Part shown: positions 1 to 6,261 of the stretch, in pieces | Layout: every line of letters begins with the position of its first letter | Numbering within the stretch: the first letter of the stretch is position 1 | Source of the DNA: Nitrospinales bacterium | GTDB lineage: Bacteria > Nitrospinota_A > UBA7883 > JACRGQ01 | Length of the DNA stretch: 7,309 nucleotides | Assembly: GCA_023248615.1 (NCBI GenBank) | Contig: JAHFEI010000094.1 | Coordinates: forward strand, 1 to 7,309 | Reading direction: 5' to 3' | The notes under the pieces: generated by a model | Told to the model about the DNA's origin: nothing | Database searches by the model: none | What the model saw: the letters and a program-made list of their open reading frames with translations, nothing else | Position numbers and translations under genes: made by a program

Positions 1-560
1 TCAACGAAGCTATTTCCGGCAGGTTTAAGCCGATTGCGCAGTATAGGTCAAATATGGAAATGCTGGCATGGATGGTCATTAACAGGCTTTGGAAGCCGGG
101 CATGAGGTTTTACTACAGGGGAGATAAAACACAGTACAAGGCGGAAGATGTCCAAGCGACCTTGGGCGAACTCTACACGTTTTTCGGCTCCAATCCACAC
201 TACGACCCCACACGGGACGATTATCTTTCCACCAAACGACTGCGGCAACTGTTGGTCGCGCCAAATTACGGGCTACGGGAATCTCCGAAGGAAATACGAA
301 CGGTAGACATGGTGTCGCTGGACACATGGGGGGAGTTCAGATGGAAGCGGGCGGATTTCCGGAACGCCCTGATGGAAGTGGCCCAGATGAGAATGCTTGC
401 CGCGCGGCTGGACAAGCCATTCGACATGAAAGTATTTGCGCCCCCCTCGCAAAATGACCCCCATCTCGCGCTGGAATTTGAGCACTCACTAAAAAAAGCC
501 ATGGAAGTGCAGGAATATGAAACTACAGGTTTCAAAAAGGCGACTCTTGATTTATCATAG
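1..560 (+). CDS. C-terminal part of probable class I adenylate cyclase (5' truncated)
   Basis: The frame is open from the left edge (first full codon at 3) to TAG at 558-560, so the gene starts outside the window and about 185 residues are visible. The ATG at 54 is internal and not a convincing start. From memory, the visible part resembles the C-terminal half of enterobacterial CyaA: an LAW..INRLW segment followed by a D-V-Q-rich helix and FF matches the CyaA stretch around AWAHFNGLL; IRTVDMVSLDTWGEFR matches VGSVDLLYRNSWNEVR; and a later KVF stretch matches its VEVF segment. Class I cyclases make cAMP from ATP in the cytoplasm. The catalytic domain is N-terminal, so the active site is not in this window and activity cannot be judged. 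The next gene starts 30 nt downstream on the same strand, suggesting an operon. The assignment rests on remembered motif similarity, not on an alignment score. Confidence 0.6.
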   Translation, partial: NEAISGRFKPIAQYRSNMEMLAWMVINRLWKPGMRFYYRGDKTQYKAEDVQATLGELYTFFGSNPHYDPTRDDYLSTKRLRQLLVAPNYGLRESPKEIRTVDMVSLDTWGEFRWKRADFRNALMEVAQMRMLAARLDKPFDMKVFAPPSQNDPHLALEFEHSLKKAMEVQEYETTGFKKATLDLS

Positions 561-590
561 CCGGACAAAGATGAAAGATTGTAAAGGAAG

Positions 591-1619
591 ATGACAGAAA
601 AAACGGGAGAAAGGTACAAGACTTATTTCCTCATCGCCGATAACGACAAGGCGAAAAGGGAATCGATAATAGAGATGTTGCGTTCGCTGGGGTACGTCCA
701 TTTCGACCAGGCATCCGATGGCGCAACTGCCTTCCACATTCTCAAACGCCGCCCGATAACCTTTATCCTGGCGGCGTGGGAAATGCCGCAGATGAGCGGG
801 CTCACCCTGCTGAAAGTCGTGTCCGCCGATGAAGAACTGTTCAAAATCCCGTTTCTCATCATGACCGCATCCATAAACAGGGATATGGTTGTGGAAGCGG
901 GCAAGTACGGCGTAACTTCCATCCTGCTGGAGCCGATAAAAGCACAGATGCTGGAACAGAAGATAAACAACACATTCTCCAGCGCACCCGACCAGGACAC
1001 CAGCAAAATGGAAAGCCTGTTCGCCCGCGCCAAGCAGCTCACTGCCGACGGCAAGTTCGATGAGGCGCTCGCCGTTTACAGGGAGATACTGGGGTCGGGA
1101 GAAGACTCGGAGGTGTATTACAACATCGGCTACATAAAGGCGGCACAAGGAAAATACGACGAGGCTATTATCGCCTTCCGCAAAGCCGTGATGCTGAACA
1201 ACCTGCACGCGCGCGCCTACAAGATGATGGGCGAGGTCTACATGAAAAAGGGAGACCAGGCGGAAGCCGAAAAGCATTTCGAACGGGCCGGAAAGATTTT
1301 CCTGGAGCGCAATATGGATACCGAAGCGGAAGAAGTGTTTAAGGAAGTGTTGCGACTTAACCCGCAGGTGGTGAACATCTACAACAGCCTAGGCATAATC
1401 TACCGCAGGAGGCACAACTACGCCGAGGCGATACGGCTGTACCGCGTGGCGATACAAGTAGACCCGGAAGATGAAAACATATACTTCAACCTTGGCCGTG
1501 CCTGCTTGGAAAACAAGCAGGTGGCGGAAGCAAAGGTGGCCTTCGAGCAGGCGCTTGCCATTAACCCGGAATTCAGCGAGGCGCGCAAAATGATACACGC
1601 CATAGAGGTCGGCTTTTGA
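591..1619 (+). CDS. Degenerate CheY-like receiver domain fused to TPR repeats
   Basis: This 342-residue cytoplasmic protein has no signal peptide or membrane segment. Residues 11-130 follow the CheY fold closely: acidic pocket D17/N18, T92 at the conserved Thr/Ser position, and a W63-E64-M65-P66 turn like CheY W58-N-M-P. The phospho-acceptor Asp is replaced by A62 (codon 774-776) and the conserved switch Lys by E114 (codon 930-932), so phosphorylation through the usual chemistry is not expected. Residues about 139-330 form five or six TPR units: clear ones at about 139-170, 173-206, 207-240, 260-293 and 294-327, plus a partial unit at 241-258. TPRs mediate protein-protein contacts, so a phosphorylation-independent scaffold or adaptor role is inferred. 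The start at 591 follows AAGGAAG with the GGA only 2 nt from the ATG, which is short. No other in-frame start precedes residue 29, which would cut into the receiver fold. The GIY-YIG gene begins 4 nt after the stop. Confidence 0.9.
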   Translation: MTEKTGERYKTYFLIADNDKAKRESIIEMLRSLGYVHFDQASDGATAFHILKRRPITFILAAWEMPQMSGLTLLKVVSADEELFKIPFLIMTASINRDMVVEAGKYGVTSILLEPIKAQMLEQKINNTFSSAPDQDTSKMESLFARAKQLTADGKFDEALAVYREILGSGEDSEVYYNIGYIKAAQGKYDEAIIAFRKAVMLNNLHARAYKMMGEVYMKKGDQAEAEKHFERAGKIFLERNMDTEAEEVFKEVLRLNPQVVNIYNSLGIIYRRRHNYAEAIRLYRVAIQVDPEDENIYFNLGRACLENKQVAEAKVAFEQALAINPEFSEARKMIHAIEVGF

Positions 1620-1623
1620 CGGC

Positions 1624-1893
1624 ATGGTACCGGTAAAAGCCAAAAAAAAAGTCTGGCTGGTCTACCTGCTTGCCTGCGCGGACGCCACCTTTTACTGCGG
1701 CATCACCAACGGCCTTGAAAAGCGGCTGAAGGCGCACAACACAGGCACGGCAAGCAAATACACCCGCTCGCGCCTGCCGGTAAAATTGAAAGCAAAAAGC
1801 CGCTTGATGACGAGAAGCAACGCGCTAAAAAGCGAGTACCGAATCAAACAGCTTCCCCGCTCCGAAAAAACAAAAGCGGTAAAAACACTTTAA
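1624..1893 (+). CDS. GIY-YIG nuclease-domain protein, UPF0213/YhbQ type
   Basis: This 89-residue basic protein is a single GIY-YIG domain. The first motif is V13-Y14-L15, the second Y24-C25-G26 (in place of YIG), followed by I27-T28-N29. R34 sits at the catalytic Arg position in the E-K-R-L helix, H38-N39 follows, and E71 in the S-E-Y-R-I-K-Q-L helix is the metal-binding Glu. The spacing matches E. coli YhbQ, where LYTGIT and AEYRVKQL are the equivalents. The family comprises small stand-alone putative DNA endonucleases; some members act on branched or damaged DNA, but the role here is unknown. The length is close to that of family members, ending soon after the Glu helix. It lies 4 nt after the TPR gene. 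The only Shine-Dalgarno-like word, GAGG at 1605-1608, is 15 nt from the ATG, so translation may depend on coupling. A run of nine A at 1642-1650 encodes part of the Lys-rich N-terminus. Confidence 0.92.
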   Translation: MVPVKAKKKVWLVYLLACADATFYCGITNGLEKRLKAHNTGTASKYTRSRLPVKLKAKSRLMTRSNALKSEYRIKQLPRSEKTKAVKTL

Positions 1894-1940
1894 AACTATC
1901 CCGCGCGAACGTGCGCCATACGCCCGGCTGGACGCTACCG

Positions 1941-2153
1941 TTACCTGGCGATGAACTGGCCGTACGCCTTTACCGCAATCAGGATTAACGGCGACAGGTG
2001 CAAGAACAGGTCGAAAATATCTATAGGCCTTTTCAACGTGCCGTTATAGAGCATTCCTATCTTCTCCACCAAATGCGGAGTCTGCCCGAACGGCGCAATC
2101 CCCAGCAGTACGGCGGCTATTATCAAGTAGGCCCACGGCACATCACTTAGCAT
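1941..2153 (-). CDS. Small two-helix membrane protein encoded with the RND pump
   Basis: The 70-residue product has two hydrophobic segments, about residues 6-24 and 47-66, joined by a polar loop containing PHLVEKIGMLYNGTLKRPIDIFD. It is likely an inner-membrane hairpin. From memory, short proteins with a similar PHLVEK...GTL.RPIDIFDL pattern occur beside RND permeases and are often annotated only as 'RND transporter'; no function is established that I can name. The ATG lies inside the last codons of the permease gene (11-nt overlap). It is preceded by GGGGA 7 nt upstream, a good ribosome binding site, so translation with the permease is expected. The conserved-looking loop and tight linkage suggest an accessory subunit of the pump, comparable in concept only to AcrZ or YajC-type small partners. 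It is the last gene of the operon and stops 47 nt from the converging GIY-YIG gene. Confidence 0.8.
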   Translation of the reverse strand: MLSDVPWAYLIIAAVLLGIAPFGQTPHLVEKIGMLYNGTLKRPIDIFDLFLHLSPLILIAVKAYGQFIAR

Positions 2154-5100
2154 ATTTCTTTCCCCACTTATTCCTGTAGACCGAGAAGAACAGTATCGGA
2201 ATAATGAACAGCGTAAGGATGGTGGAAGCCGTCATGCCGAATATCAAGGCCCAGCTCAGGCCGCTCCACACCGGGTCAGCCGCTATCACCAACGAGCCGA
2301 GAATGGCGGCCAGCGCCGTAAGCACAATAGGCCGGAAGCGCACCGCACCCGCTTCCACTATCGCCTCCTCTATCGGCATCTCTTTTTCCTTGTCCAGCAA
2401 AAATTCCAGCAACACAATGGAATTGCGTACCACAATGCCGGAAAGCGCGATTATGCCTATCATGGATGTGGCGGATAAAAACGCGCCCACCAGGGCAAAC
2501 CCAGGCATCACCCCTATCATCGCCAGCGGTATCGCACCCATTATCACAAGCGGAATGCTGAATGAGCCAAACCGTCCCACGAGGATAAGGTAGATGAAGA
2601 TAATGGCAACGAGCATGGCCATTCCCAAGTCGTACATAACATCCCATTGCAATTTCCACTCGCCGTCCCATTTGATATGGTACCCCTCCGGCAAAGGGTT
2701 CTTCCAGAAGTGGCGGATCATATCTATGACCGCGTAGGTAACGCCACGCCCTTCCATCTCGCCGAATACATACACCACCGGCTCCAGGTTCCTGTGGAAT
2801 ATCGGTTTTGCGACTGTGCCGGGCCGCATCTCCACCAGTTCGGACAACGGCACCGTTTCGCCGCCCTGCCCGTTTACATAAAGCTTGTTTATATCCTGTG
2901 GGCCGCTACGAGACGCTTCGGTGTAGCGCAGGTTTATCCTCACCGGGACCTTGCTGTCGGTAACGTGCAGGGTGCTTACGTCCGCGCCCTCCACACCGAT
3001 ATACAGGTTGTCCACTATATCTTCGGTCGATATCCTGGAAAGAAGCGCTTTCTCTTTGTAAACCCGGAAATAGTATTTGTTAACGGCGCTGGTCACGCTG
3101 TCGTCTATATCGGTTACGCCCTCCGTGCTCTCGAAAACCTTGCGGATATCGCCTGCAAGTTTTCTCTTCACCTCGTACGATGGGCCGTAAATCTCCGCCA
3201 CCACTGTGGAGCGCACCGGCGGGCCTGGGGGGTCTTCCAGCAGTTTCAGGTTGGCGCCGTATTTTTCCGCCATCTTGTGCAACTTCGGCCTCAAATCCAC
3301 AACAATCTCTTCGGACGAGCGTTTGCGGTCTTCCTTGCCGGAAAGGTTCACGCGGATATCCGCCATGTCTTCCTGGTTGCGGAAGGAACCGCCACGCAAA
3401 AGCCCATTGAAGTCTATTACCGAGTTGATGCCGGAAAATGTTTCGTAATCCTTCACCTCCGGAACGCTTTGCAGGAGCTTGCCCACCTCCCCCGCCAAGG
3501 CATCCGTGCGGCTAAGCACTGTGCCGCTGGGCATATCTATGGTAACAAGGAACGTGTTCTTGTTCGCCTTCGGTAGCATACGGAACTTCACCAGTTGCAC
3601 CAACGGGAACATAAGTGCCAGCACCAAAACACCAGACACGATGGCGTACAGCATCCTGCGTTTTTTTCCGTCAACCAAGAACGGCATCACCAGTGCGCGA
3701 TACTTTATGTACAGCCTCGTCTCGTGCAACGGCTGGTCGTGGCCGCCGTGGCTTTCTTTCAGGAACCGCGCCGCGGCCCAAGGCGTGACGATGAACGCAA
3801 CCAGCAACGAAGCCAGCATCGCCACCGGCACCGTTATAGGTATCGGCCTCATGTACGGCCCCATCATGCCGGTAACAAAACCCATCGGCACAAAAGCCAC
3901 TATGACAGTAAGCGTGGCAAGCACGGTGGGCGAGCCTATCTCGTGGACGGCGGTGACAGCGGAGCCAAATCGGTCATGCATATTGCGCGCGTAATGCCGG
4001 TGGATGTTCTCCACCACCACTATCGCGTCATCCACCAAAAGCCCCAGCGAAAGGATAAGCGCAAAAAGCGTAATCCTGTTGATGGTCTGGCCTATCAACA
4101 TGCCCACTCCCAGCGTGAAAAACAGCGTAAGCGGGATGGCGATAGCGACGATAAGCGCCTCACGGCGGCCAAGCGTGAACGCAAGCAACGCCACCACAAT
4201 GACGATAGAAACTACAAGGTGGAACACAAGCTCGTTGACGGCGTGGTTTGCCTTCTCGCCATCGTTGCGGGTGAACGCCACCTTTACACCGGCGGGGATT
4301 ACGTCCTTTTTAAGTTTCTCCAGCTTTCCCAGTATCTCGTCCGCTATCTTCACGGCGTTCAACCCGCGCTTTTTGGCAAGTGCGACAGTAACCGCCCGTT
4401 GCTCCGCGCCGCCAGCGTTCCCGGAGGCCGGGCCGAAACCTATGCGGGTGGAGTGGACGGCCTTTTCCGTACCGTCGGAAATCTCCGCTAGGTCGCGCAA
4501 GTGGATTGCCTGCCTTCCGGAAGAAGCAACAACAACATTGCCGACATCGGCGGCAGTACGCAGGAAGTCGCCGGTTTCCACGTAATATTTGATCGTATCC
4601 TGGTCGAAACTGCCCACCGGTAAATTTGCATTCGACATCTGTATCATCCGTGCCACCTGTGTGGCGCTCAGCCGGTAGGCCGCCAGCCGCTCGGGATCCA
4701 GCGCCACGTTAACCTGCCGTTTTTGCCCGCCGATAACCTGCGGATTGGCAGTGCCGGGGATACGGCGCAGGTAATCCAACACGTCGTCCCCCACCTTGCG
4801 CAACGCCTGCGGGAACAGCGTATCCGAATAGAGCGTTATCGCCACAAGCGGGACATCGTCCACGTCTATCGGCTTTACAATCGGGTCAAGCGCACCGGCA
4901 GGCTTCATATCCATATTGGACATCACCTTGTCGTACAGCTTCACCAGAGAGGCTTCCTTATCCTGCCCAACATAAAACTTCACTGTGACAATCGCCAGCG
5001 AACCGCGTGAGATGGAGTACACATCCTCCACCCCGGGAATTTCCCACAGCTTTGCTTCCAGTGGCTTGGAGATATGCTCTTCCACCTCTTCGGCGCTGGC

Positions 5101-5283
5101 GCCTGGGTACTGCACAAACACGTTGGCGGCGGGAACGGTTATCTGCGGGTTTTCCTCGCGCGGGGTATAGATGAGCGCAAAAATCCCGAACAACACGGTG
5201 CCAACCATCACAAGTACGGTCAACCGCGAATCTATGAAATAGCGGGCTATCCGCCCAGCGAGATTAAGCCTTTCCTCTTGCAC
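2143..5283 (-). CDS. RND-family efflux permease (AcrB/HAE-like), inner membrane
   Basis: This 1046-residue protein is full length for the family (about 1,030-1,050). The layout is classic: TM1 about 20-40, first porter region about 41-345, TM2-6 about 350-505, TM7 about 543-563, second porter region about 565-875, TM8-12 about 880-1035. PREENPQI after TM1 and PPGPPVRS in the second porter loop are, as I recall, typical of an HAE-type subgroup. Proton-relay positions are visible by comparison with AcrB: D418-D419 in TM4 (D407/D408), R982 (R971) and T989 (T978). R953 stands where AcrB has K940. The protein should exchange protons for substrate export across the envelope; the substrate cannot be read from sequence. 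The start is GTG at 5283-5281, with GGAA 9 nt upstream and 6 nt after the adaptor stop. The next candidate start (TTG, residue 21) would cut TM1. The 3' end overlaps the small membrane protein gene. Confidence 0.96.
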   Translation of the reverse strand: MQEERLNLAGRIARYFIDSRLTVLVMVGTVLFGIFALIYTPREENPQITVPAANVFVQYPGASAEEVEEHISKPLEAKLWEIPGVEDVYSISRGSLAIVTVKFYVGQDKEASLVKLYDKVMSNMDMKPAGALDPIVKPIDVDDVPLVAITLYSDTLFPQALRKVGDDVLDYLRRIPGTANPQVIGGQKRQVNVALDPERLAAYRLSATQVARMIQMSNANLPVGSFDQDTIKYYVETGDFLRTAADVGNVVVASSGRQAIHLRDLAEISDGTEKAVHSTRIGFGPASGNAGGAEQRAVTVALAKKRGLNAVKIADEILGKLEKLKKDVIPAGVKVAFTRNDGEKANHAVNELVFHLVVSIVIVVALLAFTLGRREALIVAIAIPLTLFFTLGVGMLIGQTINRITLFALILSLGLLVDDAIVVVENIHRHYARNMHDRFGSAVTAVHEIGSPTVLATLTVIVAFVPMGFVTGMMGPYMRPIPITVPVAMLASLLVAFIVTPWAAARFLKESHGGHDQPLHETRLYIKYRALVMPFLVDGKKRRMLYAIVSGVLVLALMFPLVQLVKFRMLPKANKNTFLVTIDMPSGTVLSRTDALAGEVGKLLQSVPEVKDYETFSGINSVIDFNGLLRGGSFRNQEDMADIRVNLSGKEDRKRSSEEIVVDLRPKLHKMAEKYGANLKLLEDPPGPPVRSTVVAEIYGPSYEVKRKLAGDIRKVFESTEGVTDIDDSVTSAVNKYYFRVYKEKALLSRISTEDIVDNLYIGVEGADVSTLHVTDSKVPVRINLRYTEASRSGPQDINKLYVNGQGGETVPLSELVEMRPGTVAKPIFHRNLEPVVYVFGEMEGRGVTYAVIDMIRHFWKNPLPEGYHIKWDGEWKLQWDVMYDLGMAMLVAIIFIYLILVGRFGSFSIPLVIMGAIPLAMIGVMPGFALVGAFLSATSMIGIIALSGIVVRNSIVLLEFLLDKEKEMPIEEAIVEAGAVRFRPIVLTALAAILGSLVIAADPVWSGLSWALIFGMTASTILTLFIIPILFFSVYRNKWGKKYAK
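2161..2165 (-). promoter_or_regulatory. Ribosome binding site for the small membrane protein
   Basis: The minus strand reads GGGGA 7 nt before the ATG at 2153-2151. It lies inside the last permease codons, fixes the start of the 70-residue protein and supports its being a real, translated gene overlapping the permease end. Confidence 0.6.
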
Positions 5284-5289
5284 GGCGCG

Positions 5290-6069
5290 CTATTCCAAAA
5301 ACTCGGCTTTGCCGAACATCCCTGGGTACAGCCCCTTGCGGGGCGGCAGGGATATCTCCACCACATAGGAGTGGGTGGTCTGGTCGCCGGATGGCACTAT
5401 CTTTGAGACGGTACCTTTAAGCTCCGTATCGCCCAACGCATCTATCGTCACACGCGCCTTTTGCCCGGCCTTTACGAACGGCACATCCCGCTCCTTCACC
5501 GAAGTCTTGAACTTAAGCCTGGAGTGGTCCTCTACCACGAAAAGCGGATGCCCCGGAGCCGTCAGCTGTCCCACCTCCGCGCTCCGCGTAATCAACACCG
5601 CATCAAACGGCACGGTTATCCTTGTCTCACTCAACATGGCCCGTGCGGACTGTACCGCAGATTCGGCAGACCGCACCTTAGCATCGGACACTTCGGCCTC
5701 CAGCGCCGCTTGGTCTACCATATCCTCGGATATCGACTTTTGCCCGAAAAGGGTTTTCATTTTAGCTTCAAGTTTTTTCTTGTATGCGGCCTCAGCCCGC
5801 GCCTGCGTCAACATCGACTCCACCGATTGCAGGCTTGCGCGCCACTCCGCATCCTCTATGGAAAGTAAAAGCTCGCCTTCCTTTATGGTTTCCCCTTCGT
5901 CTCGGGTTATCTGCGCCACGCGCCCCATTATTTTTGTGGAAAGGGTTACCGTCCGGTTTGGCACCACCATGCCTGTGGAAAGCCGCTTTGGAGAAACTTC
6001 CCCGCCCTGTGCGAAAGCCGAAGATGAAACCGCCAGCAACATTGCCATTGCGAAAAGTCTTTTTAACAT
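5290..6069 (-). CDS. Short periplasmic adaptor (membrane fusion protein) of RND pump
   Basis: The 259-residue protein begins with a Sec signal peptide: MLKR, a hydrophobic stretch to about residue 17, and a predicted cut after AFA (residue 20). No Cys follows, so it is not a lipoprotein. Mature regions in order: first lipoyl half about 43-73 (IMGRVAQI, EGE.IKEGELLLSIED), alpha-helical hairpin about 74-148 (Ala- and Gln-rich), second lipoyl half about 150-180 (ITVPFDAV, VGQLTAPGHPLFVVE), then beta-barrel about 183-258 ending at GLYPGMFGKAEFLE. In usual RND adaptors (350-400 residues) this LYPGM stretch is followed by a membrane-proximal domain of some 80-100 residues; here a UAG stop comes at once, so that domain is absent. 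It should bridge the permease to an outer-membrane channel, but no channel gene is in the window. First gene of the operon. The ribosome binding site is weak (GGTG ending 4 nt before the ATG). Confidence 0.93.
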   Translation of the reverse strand: MLKRLFAMAMLLAVSSSAFAQGGEVSPKRLSTGMVVPNRTVTLSTKIMGRVAQITRDEGETIKEGELLLSIEDAEWRASLQSVESMLTQARAEAAYKKKLEAKMKTLFGQKSISEDMVDQAALEAEVSDAKVRSAESAVQSARAMLSETRITVPFDAVLITRSAEVGQLTAPGHPLFVVEDHSRLKFKTSVKERDVPFVKAGQKARVTIDALGDTELKGTVSKIVPSGDQTTHSYVVEISLPPRKGLYPGMFGKAEFLE

Positions 6070-6111
6070 GTCACACCGTATAAATTGTTTAGCGCAGTTA
6101 TTACTCGTTAC

Positions 6112-6117
6112 ATTATA
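6112..6117 (-). promoter_or_regulatory. Candidate -10 box (TATAAT) for the adaptor-permease operon
   Basis: The minus strand carries a perfect TATAAT, which would place transcription start near 6105 and give a leader of about 36 nt before the adaptor ATG. At 15-18 nt spacing the -35 hexamers are poor (ATCCTT, TCCTTT and similar), so a plain sigma-70 promoter would be weak or activator-dependent. A match to six bases can also arise by chance. Confidence 0.4.
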
Positions 6118-6154
6118 GAGTCAGAACTTCCAAAAAGGATGCAGAGTCGCACCG

Positions 6155-6182
6155 GTAAACTTTTCTCATGCGTGAAATTTAC
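6155..6182. repeat. Bulged inverted repeat upstream of the candidate promoter
   Basis: On the + strand, GTAAA (6155-6159), CT, TTTC (6162-6165), an 8-nt spacer, then GAAATTTAC (6174-6182). The arms pair over nine bases apart from the 2-nt CT bulge. It lies about 38 nt upstream of the TATAAT box, a position suited to an activator or repressor site; which protein binds cannot be said. Confidence 0.4.
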
Positions 6183-6217
6183 AGGGATTATTGGGATTTA
6201 CACACTCACTTGGGATA

Positions 6218-6235
6218 TTTGTCCGGACTGACAAA
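6218..6235. repeat. Perfect 6-bp inverted repeat between GGDEF gene and pump operon
   Basis: TTTGTC (6218-6223) and GACAAA (6230-6235) are exact reverse complements separated by 6 nt. The 8-bp palindrome GTCCGGAC (6221-6228) is nested within. No T run follows on either strand, so it is not a typical terminator. It could be an operator or a stable RNA hairpin at the 3' end of the GGDEF transcript. Confidence 0.4.
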
Positions 6236-6261
6236 CGTTGGCTGGCGTAAGGGGGATTTCC

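Larger units (their letters stand above)
6070..6261. promoter_or_regulatory. 192-nt gap: presumed control region of the pump operon
   Basis: No coding sequence is convincing here. On the minus strand, reading toward the adaptor gene, it holds a perfect inverted repeat, several AATCCC words, a bulged inverted repeat and a TATAAT hexamer. It is more AT-rich than the flanking genes, as expected of a promoter region. No rho-independent terminator with a T tract could be found for the upstream GGDEF gene. Confidence 0.5.

Noticed and set aside
571..594. Seven-codon open frame whose TGA overlaps the receiver-TPR start (ATGA)
   Set aside because: An ATGA overlap could couple translation, but the frame is too short, has a poor ribosome binding site, and is expected by chance.
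555..1277. 240-codon open frame on the - strand opposite the receiver-TPR gene
   Set aside because: It is a shadow of the + strand gene, whose CheY-like and TPR motifs are clear; the antisense product shows no domain.
1905..1918. Small GCGC...GCGC hairpin in the convergent gap as a terminator
   Set aside because: The stem is only four GC pairs plus a wobble, and no T run follows on the + strand; the TTTT on the minus strand is about 8 nt away and interrupted. Not convincing.
2647..4491. Long open frames on the + strand opposite the permease (309 and 298 codons)
   Set aside because: They run antisense to a clearly conserved RND permease, encode His/Arg-rich low-complexity products without recognisable motifs, and are explained by the codon bias of the real gene.
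6070..6261. c-di-GMP riboswitch in the leader between the GGDEF gene and the pump operon
   Set aside because: The conserved GEMM core words could not be found in order on either strand, and most of the gap lies upstream of the candidate transcription start.
6070..6261. CRP-type cAMP receptor site, looked for because of the nearby cyclase
   Set aside because: No TGTGA-N6-TCACA-like site with both half-sites was seen; only single half-site resemblances occur.
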